Assembly: GCA_002329485.1 (NCBI GenBank)
Contig: DCTZ01000009.1
Coordinates: 1-16,732, forward strand
Length of the DNA stretch: 16,732 nt
Source: Caryophanales bacterium UBA1427
GTDB taxonomy: Bacteria; Bacillota_I; Bacilli_A; ML615J-28; CAG-313
Direction: 5' to 3'
Both the position numbers and the translations under genes were made by a program. The notes below the pieces were generated by a model. That model saw only the letters and a list, made by a program, of their open reading frames with translations, ran no database searches and was not told the DNA's origin. Shown in pieces: positions 1-7,140 of this stretch; positions within the stretch are counted from its first letter, which is position 1, and every line of letters starts with the position of its first letter.

Positions 1-53
1 ACTTCGGGGTAAAACTCAGCAAAATTCACCCAAAATGTCCCACAGCAAGGGAC

Positions 54-86
54 AAAAAAAGATTGACTTTTAGTCAAAAGCCAATC
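54..86 (-). terminator. Intrinsic terminator of the apt-rel operon
   Basis: Read on the minus strand, the arms GATTGGCTTTT and AAAAGTCAATC pair over 11 positions, one of them a G:U wobble, around a GACT loop. A run of seven T follows. It lies just after the stop codon of the SpoIIIAH-like gene. On the plus strand the wobble becomes an A:C mismatch, so the element is clearly oriented for minus-strand transcripts. Confidence 0.85.
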
Positions 87-98
87 AGATTTTGCTTA

Positions 99-602
99 TT
101 AACCGGAATTTTTGATTTGATCGGCGGTTTTGAAATCGACGACGATGGAATCGGTATCAAAACTCAAAAAGGCCAGCTGGATTATTTCGTTGGCAAGAGC
201 GGCGCTTTCTTCATCGGAAATCACCAGGATTTCCAAACCTGCGCTCGTGGAATGAACAAAAGCATCGCGATAGCCGATGTTGATGACTTTTTGTTCCAAC
301 AGCACTTCTTTTTCGGTCAAAGCCGATAGTGCTTTCTTTTCCTGCAAGGCTAACTCCTTGCTGGCCAAAGTGGCATTTTCGTCCGCCAATACCGCATCAA
401 ACCCCATCGCCACAATGCTTCTTTCGGCGCGGATTGCTTCTCGCATGGCCAGTATTTCCGGCAACCGACCCGTTTCTTCAATAATTCCGCTGACTAAATC
501 GTCATCATCCGTGTCTTTGTCAAGCGGGGTTCGAATATACCAAACCGCAAGCATCGTTACCACAGTCAAAAATATTAAGGCCAATTGGTTTTTCTTAATC
601 AT
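99..602 (-). CDS. SpoIIIAH-like membrane protein
   Basis: 167 residues from the chosen start. A short basic N-terminus (MIKKNQ) leads into one membrane helix at about residues 6-23. An acidic linker (DKDTDDDD) follows, then a charged helical stretch and a C-terminal alpha/beta domain ending near VVDFKTADQIK. This layout, with the pattern of a long helix, then GYRDAFV, then a strand and an ALANEI helix, matches the SpoIIIAH-like family. In endospore formers SpoIIIAH is the mother-cell half of the SpoIIIA-SpoIIQ channel and its soluble domain resembles ring-forming secretion proteins. I chose the ATG at 602 because GGAGGG sits 6 bases before it; the in-frame ATG at 623 has no comparable site. 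It is the last gene of the apt-rel operon, 60 bases after its upstream neighbour, and a terminator follows it. No other spoIIIA gene is in the window, so a sporulation role is not shown. Family call fairly good, function open. Confidence 0.72.
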   Translation of the reverse strand: MIKKNQLALIFLTVVTMLAVWYIRTPLDKDTDDDDLVSGIIEETGRLPEILAMREAIRAERSIVAMGFDAVLADENATLASKELALQEKKALSALTEKEVLLEQKVINIGYRDAFVHSTSAGLEILVISDEESAALANEIIQLAFLSFDTDSIVVDFKTADQIKNSG

Positions 603-662
603 GATATTCCCTCCGTCATTCATTTAACTATATGCAGGAGGAAATTAACTTAGCACTACTTT

Positions 663-1973
663 TTATTCGATTTGACTCGGTTTTTCGGCACTTGGATTTT
701 CTACTTCGGTTAAATTGTCCTTAAACAAAGGCTTGGTTTCCAATTTATCCGGTAATTTGATTTCATTGGTTTGGGCTTTCTCCGGATTTTGCAACCGTTT
801 ATCGGAATTGATTCGAAAAACGGCAAACATGTAGAAACCGACCTGCACAAACATGAAATAACGGGCATAGGAGAAATAAGGGATAAAGAAACCCAAGACA
901 AACGAGATTAACGACGGGATTACCAAAGCCACTCCGGCAATCACATAATATTCCCGGAATCTGGTCAATTCGCCGTATTTACGAGACATGAGCCAAGTAG
1001 CGATGATAAACAAAAACGGAATGATAAAGATGGTCAAAAAGCCGAATAATTGGTTATTGAGCTTGATGGAAGCGGCCTGAACATTGACGATGAAATTATA
1101 CCATTTGGACGCCAAATCTTTGGCTTTACCGCTGAATCCGTTTAAATCGAAACTGTAAAATTCCGCCGAATCATAGTCAAGCATAAAACCGGTTCGAAGG
1201 GCAACAATCGGATTTTCGTTCAAACGGCGAACCGCCGTGAATTTTTGTTCCACGCCGTCAACGGTGAAAAGTTTGAAATAGTTTCCGTTTTCGTCTTTGG
1301 GTGAATCTGCAGTCACCGCTTCGGTCCATTTGGTTGTATCGACATCGCCGAATTCATTCTTTTGGATAATTTCCGTTTCGTCTTTCGGAAGATAATAAAT
1401 TTCTTTGCCTTGGTCGTCGACCCGATAAACCGATCCTTCCTGTGCTTGATCGAAATATTTTACTCCGTTTTCAAAGGCACCATGGTTGTGAATGTAGAAA
1501 AGGTAATCTTTGGTGACAAGGAAAAGCATGTCTTTTTCGTTTTCGGACGGAACATGGCGGAAATAACCTTCCAAATCAAAGTTTAACGGATGTTCTTCCG
1601 GTTTCTGATAGTCGTAATCCAAATCATAAACGATTAAAAGATTGAGAATCGTTCCGTCTTCCAAAACGCTTCTATGGGTGATTCGTTTCAGATGAATATT
1701 GGCATCAAATTTAATTTGCTTTGTCCCGGCTTCCGTTTTTTCCGTTTCCACCGGAAACAGCGTAATCTGCGTTTCATCAGGAAGGTTTTTCAGCTCCGAA
1801 TAAAGCAAAACTTCCTGTTCGTGTTTTCTGATGTAGCTTGCTCCCACATAATTGGATGAGCCGATGGCCACAAAGAAACAGACAAAGAACAATAATACCG
1901 CAATAAAAATATTCATATCCCGATGGCGTACCATCTTGCGCGGGAGAATAAAAGATAAAATAAAGTCTACCAT
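663..1973 (-). CDS. Four-helix membrane protein, tentatively DUF1189-like
   Basis: 436 residues. One membrane helix lies at about residues 20-40. A soluble, probably extracytoplasmic, region of roughly 265 residues follows, then three hydrophobic helices at about 309-330, 343-365 and 369-387, and a 48-residue polar tail rich in K, E and P. The N-terminal pattern (FILSFILPRK, basic, then a helix) and the clustered C-terminal helices recall the DUF1189 (YvdJ) family, but this protein is considerably longer than YvdJ and I rate that link as weak. GGAGG followed by AATTACC precedes the ATG, giving a clear start. The gene sits 33 bases after the degenerate GGDEF/EAL gene and 60 before the SpoIIIAH-like gene, so it is almost certainly co-transcribed with both. 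Function is unknown. The large outer domain beside an intracellular signalling-like protein could suggest sensing or envelope work, but that is inference only. Confidence 0.6.
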   Translation of the reverse strand: MVDFILSFILPRKMVRHRDMNIFIAVLLFFVCFFVAIGSSNYVGASYIRKHEQEVLLYSELKNLPDETQITLFPVETEKTEAGTKQIKFDANIHLKRITHRSVLEDGTILNLLIVYDLDYDYQKPEEHPLNFDLEGYFRHVPSENEKDMLFLVTKDYLFYIHNHGAFENGVKYFDQAQEGSVYRVDDQGKEIYYLPKDETEIIQKNEFGDVDTTKWTEAVTADSPKDENGNYFKLFTVDGVEQKFTAVRRLNENPIVALRTGFMLDYDSAEFYSFDLNGFSGKAKDLASKWYNFIVNVQAASIKLNNQLFGFLTIFIIPFLFIIATWLMSRKYGELTRFREYYVIAGVALVIPSLISFVLGFFIPYFSYARYFMFVQVGFYMFAVFRINSDKRLQNPEKAQTNEIKLPDKLETKPLFKDNLTEVENPSAEKPSQIE

Positions 1974-2006
1974 GGTAATTCCTCCTTTTGATTGCCAAAA
2001 AATCGG

Positions 2007-3737
2007 TTAATTCGTTGGCTTGTTTAGATGATAGATTAAATCGTGTTGCAAATTGGCGGTTGTTTTTAAAACAATTACTTGCTTCATACGATTGAGATAA
2101 AAATTGATTAAGGTTTTTCCCAATTCGTTTTCAAACAGTCCCCAGTCCTCAATCGCAAGTCCCTCAAAAAGCGGAAACAATTGGTAGGAAAGGTTGGATG
2201 AAAAAAGCGTGGAATCGACCAAGACAGTTATGCCCATTTGGTGCAGCCGATGAAAATATTCGCTTAAAATACTTGGATAATTCGGATTGGCGTTATTTAC
2301 GTCTTGGAAATTATTGGTGACGATTAACGTGACGGCGCCAGGATATATTTCCCCGATTTTTTTCAATTGATTCCAAACGGACCGCTTTTTTAAAAGCAGA
2401 CTGTCAAGGAAAAAGATTGGCTTTTCGACTTGATTAACAAGCAAAAATTGCATCATTTTGTTGAATTGGAATTCTTGGAAATCCGGAGTTGGTTTCGCTC
2501 CCCGAACTTCCATTTTGATTAAGGTGCCCCATCTTTGGTTATCCGCCGTCCGGCAAACCGGATACTCTTTGATATTAAAGCGGTTATCCCTGATGGCCTC
2601 AAGCAAATATTGGTGCTCGTTTTGTTTGGTGCGATATTCCAAATATTCCGACAGCACAAAACTTGGGGCATTGGTAGCCACCAAATAATCCACAATCGGT
2701 CTTAATGCCAGTTTAACCGGAAAATCGCGTCCCGAACGCAAGAAAACAAAGAGATAGTCCTTTAAACGGCTTTCGATTTTTACAAGCAGCCGTTTATCAA
2801 GCGTTTCAGAAACCAAAAAAACGATTGTATCGTCATTCACTTTATATAAGAGCGGTTTTTCGCAGCCTTGGGGAAGCAGTTCGCTCAAAAGAGCAATGTG
2901 ATCCCAGGTTGTTTTGTCTTCCCAACCGCGGTAGGCAAGAAACAACAAAGTAAAACGTTCCAGGTCGTGTTGATCGAGATAGTCGACGGCAAAAACCGGT
3001 TCGTTCTTGGTAGTGGCCTTATGCTCCGCATAATATTCCACCGAACTATGGAAAAGTTCCGTTCTTTTCATCGGATTCAGTTTTCCGTTTGTTTTCAGCA
3101 GTTTTTCCCATTCGGATAAAGATACGGTTCCGCTTTCCCGACCCAACACTTTAGCCATTGGGGTAGATAAGTAAACCCGCTGGTCGGACATTATCACCCA
3201 AGGCAAGGCAGTATCGGCGTAAACCTGTTTCACAATTTCCGAATGGAGCGCCTCGATTTCGTCTTGAATCAAGGTATCTTTTAATTTGCGCAAACTTTTG
3301 GGATTGATTTGAGCAATAATATCGTCTTCAGGATAAAGCTTTTCCGAAAAATAGAAAAAAGCTACCCCGGTGATTTTTTCGGTTTCTTCCGCAAAAGGAA
3401 CCATCAATAAACTCGCAAACGACAGTTCGCGCATGTCTTTGCGATAATACGGATCATTGATGGCATAGGTAAAATCCTGATAGGATAAAACCATGGTTTC
3501 TTTCATGGTTACCGCAAAGTCGATAATCGTATCGCTGATTTCCGAAAGGTTATAAGTTTTGGTATAAACCCGGATGCCTTTGGCATGCAAAACGGTAACT
3601 TCAGGTTGTTTTAATAACATTTGCGCCAAGTCATCGGGATAAACTTTATCCCAAAAGCAAAACGTCATTTGGTTTAAATTGGGCAGTTGGAGCGAATACA
3701 AGTATTCCAAAAGCAGGAATCGGCTGTTTGTTTTCAT
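2007..3737 (-). CDS. Degenerate GAF-PAS-GGDEF-EAL-like signalling protein
   Basis: 576 residues, with no membrane segment or signal peptide. Residues about 30-150 look like a GAF domain (SLLMVPF, then GVAFFYF). About 178-235 could be a PAS-like insert. About 262-345 have the rhythm of a GGDEF fold (RFTLLFLAYRG, LLYKVNDDTIVFLV, KIESRLKDYL) but no GGDEF motif. About 378-570 follow an EAL domain strand by strand: KMEVR where EALLR is expected, TPDFQEF near the usual SPxEFI, LIVTN where a catalytic ITE is expected, and MGITVLVDSTLFSSNLSYQL where GVxxALDDFGTGYSSL is expected. The key acidic residues therefore appear replaced and I infer it neither makes nor degrades cyclic-di-GMP; it may bind a ligand or partner. 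The start ATG follows AAAGGGGGGAAGC and lies 21 bases after dtd, so it belongs to the rel operon. The domain assignment rests on motif spacing, not on a profile search. Confidence 0.6.
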   Translation of the reverse strand: MKTNSRFLLLEYLYSLQLPNLNQMTFCFWDKVYPDDLAQMLLKQPEVTVLHAKGIRVYTKTYNLSEISDTIIDFAVTMKETMVLSYQDFTYAINDPYYRKDMRELSFASLLMVPFAEETEKITGVAFFYFSEKLYPEDDIIAQINPKSLRKLKDTLIQDEIEALHSEIVKQVYADTALPWVIMSDQRVYLSTPMAKVLGRESGTVSLSEWEKLLKTNGKLNPMKRTELFHSSVEYYAEHKATTKNEPVFAVDYLDQHDLERFTLLFLAYRGWEDKTTWDHIALLSELLPQGCEKPLLYKVNDDTIVFLVSETLDKRLLVKIESRLKDYLFVFLRSGRDFPVKLALRPIVDYLVATNAPSFVLSEYLEYRTKQNEHQYLLEAIRDNRFNIKEYPVCRTADNQRWGTLIKMEVRGAKPTPDFQEFQFNKMMQFLLVNQVEKPIFFLDSLLLKKRSVWNQLKKIGEIYPGAVTLIVTNNFQDVNNANPNYPSILSEYFHRLHQMGITVLVDSTLFSSNLSYQLFPLFEGLAIEDWGLFENELGKTLINFYLNRMKQVIVLKTTANLQHDLIYHLNKPTN

Positions 3738-3758
3738 GCTTCCCCCCTTTAGCGGTTG

Positions 3759-4199
3759 TTAAAAAGAAAGCGAGATTGTCACCGGACCGTCGCAAACAAT
3801 CGGAAGTTCCATGTGAGCCCCAAAAACGCCCGACTGAACCGGTATTTGGTACTCGCTTTCCAAAAGGTGGTTAAAATCTTCGTAAAGTTTTTCGGCTTCC
3901 TGGGGATTCATACTGTCCACAAAGGAAGGTCGGTTCCCTTTTTCCGTATCCGCATACAACGTAAATTGGGATACAGAAAGAATTTCACCCTTAACGGCCT
4001 GAATCGATAAGTTCATTTTCTGGTTTTCATCTTCGAAAATGCGTAAATTGGCAATTTTTTTTGCCATTTTCCGGACTTCTTCCAACGAATCGCCGTGGGT
4101 AAAGCCGACCAGAAGCAAATAACCTTTACCGATTTGGGATACAACCTGCCCATCGACCAAGCAACTTGCTTCCTTTACGCGTTGAACAACTACTTTCAT
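3759..4199 (-). CDS. dtd: D-aminoacyl-tRNA deacylase (DTD)
   Basis: 146 residues, the usual length for the family. This cytoplasmic homodimer removes D-amino acids (and glycine from tRNA-Ala) mischarged onto tRNA. The family start MKVVVQRV, the SQFTLYAD motif (residues 77-84), the GVFGAHM segment and the C-terminal GPVT motif (138-141) with its cis-proline are all present. Position 136, usually Asn in the NxGPVT motif, is Cys here. The ATG begins 2 bases after the rel stop codon, and only a distant AAAGGA is seen upstream, so translation is probably coupled to rel. The order apt-rel-dtd is a common Firmicutes arrangement and supports the call. Confidence 0.95.
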   Translation of the reverse strand: MKVVVQRVKEASCLVDGQVVSQIGKGYLLLVGFTHGDSLEEVRKMAKKIANLRIFEDENQKMNLSIQAVKGEILSVSQFTLYADTEKGNRPSFVDSMNPQEAEKLYEDFNHLLESEYQIPVQSGVFGAHMELPIVCDGPVTISLSF

Positions 4200-4201
4200 G
4201 A

Positions 4202-6397
4202 TTATTTGAAAATCCTTTCGATATTGTAAATTTCGCTTAATTTGCTCAGGGCCACGATGACGCGGTTAAGTTCGTCGGTGTTGCCGACCTGAAGCTTGAA
4301 TTTCGTGATACATTCCCCCACTTTGTTTTTGGAGGAAGATACCGAAATGATGGATCCTTTGGTGGTATTGATGATATTAATCATTTCGGCGACCAAATTC
4401 GGACGGTCGATGGCATTGATGCGAATCGTGCTTTCGTAAACGCGGCCGCTGAAATTATGGTCCCAATAAATATTGATAAACCGTTCCTGATCCGCATTAT
4501 TGATATTCGGACACCCTTCCCGGTGAACGATTATGCCGCTGCCTTTGGAAATGTATCCGGTAATCGGATCGCCGTAAACCGGCTGACAGCAGTTTCCGAG
4601 GCGCAGCTGCGCTTTGTCGAGACCTTCCACGACAATCCCGTAAGCATTATTGTGGGCTCTTCTGGAAGCGCGTTTTTCTTCGGCTTCCGAATACATCTTG
4701 AGCGCCGCTTCGTCGTCCAGCTTAACATCGGAATTGCCGAGCAAACGGTTTAAAGCGCTTTTGGCCGAAATGATGCCCTTGCCGATTTCGTAAAACAAAT
4801 CTTCCAGGGTTGTGATATTGTTTCGGCCGAAAAATTCGTTCACGATTTTATCGTCAAAATGGGTTAAAGGAAGATTGATCAATTTCAATTGCTTTTCAAA
4901 TTCTTCTTTCCCGAAAGCGACAATACTGTCCCTTTGCATTTTGTTGAAGAACGATTTGATTTTATTGCGCGCATGGGAGGTTTTGGCGATTTTTACCCAT
5001 TCCGGAGATGGTCCGGGGCTGTTTTTGTTCGTTTTGATATTGACGACATCGCCGGTTTTCAGTTTGTAGTTTAACGGCACGATTCTGCCGTTGACAATCG
5101 CCCCCACGGTTTTGTTGCCGATTTCGGTGTGAATCCGATAGGCAAAATCGAGCGGGGTCGAACCGGTCGGCAAATCGATGACATCACCTTTCGGGGTAAA
5201 AATATAAACATTGGCACTGAAAATGTCTTCGATAATACTGTCGAGCGGATCGGAATTTTGGCTCATTTCCACATAAGTCAACAAATCACGATACCATTTC
5301 AGCTTGTTGACGATTTCCAGCTGTTCTTTTTCCGGCGTATAACCCGGATTGTTTTCTTTGTAAGCCCAGTGGGCGGCAACCCCGAGTTCCGCTATCTCGT
5401 CCATTTCGTAGGTCCGGATTTGGATTTCGAAAATTTTGCCTTCGTAGCCGACAACCGTCGTATGAAGCGATTGATAAAGGTTGGATTTCGGCACGGCGAT
5501 ATAATCCTTAAACCGCATCGGCAGAGGCGTCCATTCCGCATGCACCAAACCCAAAACCCGGTAACAGTCTTCCACCGTTTCCACAATTACTCTGAGGGCC
5601 AGCAAATCGTAGATATCGTCGATGGTTTTACCCTTGACGCTGATTTTTTTGTAGATACTGTAAATATTTTTGATGCGCCCTTTGATATCGTAATTTTTGA
5701 CCTGATGTTCATCCAAAATGGCTTGCATTTTTTTGATCATCTGGTTGATATCTTCTTCGCGTTCGCTTTTTTTGGCGTGAATCGCATGGGCGATATCTTC
5801 ATATTCGGTCGGAGAAAGGTATTTCAGACTTAAATCTTCTAATTCGGCTTTCAGCCGATACATCCCCAAACGGTGGGCCAAAGGAGCGTATAAGTCCAGC
5901 GTTTCCTTGGCAATCTTTTGGCGTTTATCCTGGGCGAGGTATTCCAGTGTCCGCATATTATGCAAACGGTCGACAAGTTTGACCAACACCACCCGGATGT
6001 CTTTGGCCATTGCCAGTAAGATTTTCTGATGGTCGCTGGCTAAGGCTCTTTCCATGGTCATGTATTTGAGCTTGCTGATTTTGGTGACGCCGTCAACGAT
6101 ATCCGCAACATCTTTGCCCAGACGTTCCGCCATTTCTTCTTTGGCCATGTCAGTATCTTCCAAAACATCGTGAACCAATCCGGCCGCTATCGTCGACGGT
6201 CCCGTATGAAGCGTGGCTAACAGATAAGCGACTTCCAGGGGATGCTGAACATACGGTTCCCCGGAACGGCGCATCTGGCCCTGGTGCTTTTCCATGGCAA
6301 TATCGTAAGCTTTCCGAATCAAATTGATGTTTTTTTCTTCATGTAAATATTCGCTCGCGACTTTCAGAATATCGTCAATCGTTTTTGGTGCTTCCAC
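4202..6397 (-). CDS. rel: Bifunctional (p)ppGpp synthetase/hydrolase Rel
   Basis: 731 residues from a GTG start. It makes and degrades the alarmone (p)ppGpp from ATP and GTP/GDP. The N-terminal HD hydrolase domain carries the first His in the HPLEV segment, the HD pair in GLVHDVLED and a further Asp in VDRLHNM. The synthetase domain follows with ALRVI, RFKDYIAVPKSN and YQSLHTT. The RFKD tetrapeptide is the RxKD form typical of bifunctional Rel/SpoT enzymes rather than the ExDD of RelA. A TGS domain comes next (VYIFTPKGDVIDLP), then a zinc-finger/RIS region with NCCQPV and HREGCPN, then a C-terminal ACT domain. The reading frame is open further upstream to a TTG at 6433, but AAAGGAGG lies 8 bases before the GTG at 6397, which decides that start. 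It follows apt by 39 bases and precedes dtd by 2. Identification is secure; both activities look intact. Confidence 0.97.
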   Translation of the reverse strand: MEAPKTIDDILKVASEYLHEEKNINLIRKAYDIAMEKHQGQMRRSGEPYVQHPLEVAYLLATLHTGPSTIAAGLVHDVLEDTDMAKEEMAERLGKDVADIVDGVTKISKLKYMTMERALASDHQKILLAMAKDIRVVLVKLVDRLHNMRTLEYLAQDKRQKIAKETLDLYAPLAHRLGMYRLKAELEDLSLKYLSPTEYEDIAHAIHAKKSEREEDINQMIKKMQAILDEHQVKNYDIKGRIKNIYSIYKKISVKGKTIDDIYDLLALRVIVETVEDCYRVLGLVHAEWTPLPMRFKDYIAVPKSNLYQSLHTTVVGYEGKIFEIQIRTYEMDEIAELGVAAHWAYKENNPGYTPEKEQLEIVNKLKWYRDLLTYVEMSQNSDPLDSIIEDIFSANVYIFTPKGDVIDLPTGSTPLDFAYRIHTEIGNKTVGAIVNGRIVPLNYKLKTGDVVNIKTNKNSPGPSPEWVKIAKTSHARNKIKSFFNKMQRDSIVAFGKEEFEKQLKLINLPLTHFDDKIVNEFFGRNNITTLEDLFYEIGKGIISAKSALNRLLGNSDVKLDDEAALKMYSEAEEKRASRRAHNNAYGIVVEGLDKAQLRLGNCCQPVYGDPITGYISKGSGIIVHREGCPNINNADQERFINIYWDHNFSGRVYESTIRINAIDRPNLVAEMINIINTTKGSIISVSSSKNKVGECITKFKLQVGNTDELNRVIVALSKLSEIYNIERIFK

Positions 6398-6405
6398 TTC
6401 CCTCA

Positions 6406-6414
6406 CCTCCTTTG
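6406..6414 (-). promoter_or_regulatory. Ribosome binding site that sets the rel start
   Basis: On the minus strand this reads AAAGGAGG (followed by TGAGGGAA), and 8 bases separate the GGAGG from the GTG codon at 6397-6395. It is the only strong site near the several possible upstream starts, so it fixes the N-terminus of Rel. Confidence 0.8.
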
Positions 6415-6436
6415 GAGATTGCTTAAACAGCAATGA

Positions 6437-6949
6437 TTAGTATTTGATAATCGTGAATAAATCGTAGCCTTTCAACAATTCGCGGCCTTTAAGATCGGTC
6501 AATTCGATTAAAAAGGCCAAACCGACTACGATGCCCCCGCTTTTTTCCACCAAATCAATCGAAGCTTTAATGGTACCGCCGGTGGCAAGCAAGTCGTCGA
6601 TGATAATAACTTTCATACCCGGCTTGATGGCATCTTTATGCATGCATAAAGTGTTGGTGCCGTATTCCAGTTCGTATGTTTGCGAGATAGTTTCCCGCGG
6701 TAATTTTCCTGGTTTGCGAATCGGAACAAAGCCGATTTTTAAAGCTGCCGCTACCGGACATCCGAAAATGAAACCCCGCGATTCCGGTCCAGCCACGATG
6801 TCGGCTCCTTTTGCTTTGGCAAAAGCGATGATTTCATCGCAAGCCGAGGCGAAAGCTTCGCCATTTGCCATTAACGGCGTAATGTCGCGAAACAACACAT
6901 CCTTGATAGGAAAATCAGGTACATCGGCTATATATTGTTTGTAATCCAT
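6437..6949 (-). CDS. apt: Adenine phosphoribosyltransferase
   Basis: 170 residues, the normal size. This cytoplasmic enzyme converts adenine and PRPP to AMP in purine salvage. The diagnostic sequence FPIKDVLFRDITPL (13-26), the GPESRGF base-binding segment (54-60), the RKPGKLP flexible loop (78-84) and the PRPP-binding motif VIIIDDLLATGGT (114-126) are all present. The ATG is preceded by AAGGAG with about 8 bases spacing. It is the first gene of the operon; a candidate promoter is 35 bases or more upstream. Its pairing with rel is common in Firmicutes and fits a shared role in purine nucleotide balance. Confidence 0.97.
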   Translation of the reverse strand: MDYKQYIADVPDFPIKDVLFRDITPLMANGEAFASACDEIIAFAKAKGADIVAGPESRGFIFGCPVAAALKIGFVPIRKPGKLPRETISQTYELEYGTNTLCMHKDAIKPGMKVIIIDDLLATGGTIKASIDLVEKSGGIVVGLAFLIELTDLKGRELLKGYDLFTIIKY

Positions 6950-6983
6950 GGTGATAACTCCTTAATACGTTTAATTATCTTTC

Positions 6984-7012
6984 ATTATATCATTTTTTTG
7001 GCTTTTTATAAA
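6984..7012 (-). promoter_or_regulatory. Candidate promoter of the apt-rel operon
   Basis: On the minus strand there is a perfect TATAAT (6984-6989). It is preceded at 17 bases by TTTATA (7007-7012), which matches the -35 consensus at four of six positions. It is placed correctly to start a transcript just ahead of apt, and no other good promoter is seen within the operon. Confidence 0.65.
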
Positions 7013-7088
7013 GAGGAATGGTAAAGAAATAAACAATTTTTGTCCAAAATCAGGCACGAAATTTCCCAATTAATTTCGGAAAGGTCTG

Positions 7089-7118
7089 TTGATAATTTGA
7101 TAAACTTTCGCATAGACT
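7089..7118 (+). promoter_or_regulatory. Candidate promoter of the flippase gene
   Basis: TTGATA (7089-7094) and TAGACT (7113-7118) are separated by 18 bases, ahead of GGAGG and the ATG at 7141. The -35 is good and the -10 is weak (four of six). The 191-base gap to apt holds this and the divergent apt promoter; I see no riboswitch-like structure in it. Confidence 0.45.
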
Positions 7119-7140
7119 TTTAAGAGCGGAGGAATAAGGT

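Noticed and set aside
1..60. Short reading frames reaching the left edge on both strands, and a GTCCC/GGGAC hairpin at 37-53
   Set aside because: The frames are under 25 codons with no recognisable family. The stem is only 5 bp and is not followed by a T-run on the minus strand. Nothing in this stretch can be supported as a gene.
5129..5833. 234-residue plus-strand open frame
   Set aside because: It lies wholly antisense to the synthetase and hydrolase part of rel, has no ribosome site, and its composition (rich in F, R, D, I) is that of a shadow frame.
6398..6433. N-terminal extension of Rel from a TTG at 6433
   Set aside because: The extension would contain the strong AAAGGAGG ribosome site in its own coding sequence, and no ribosome site precedes the TTG.
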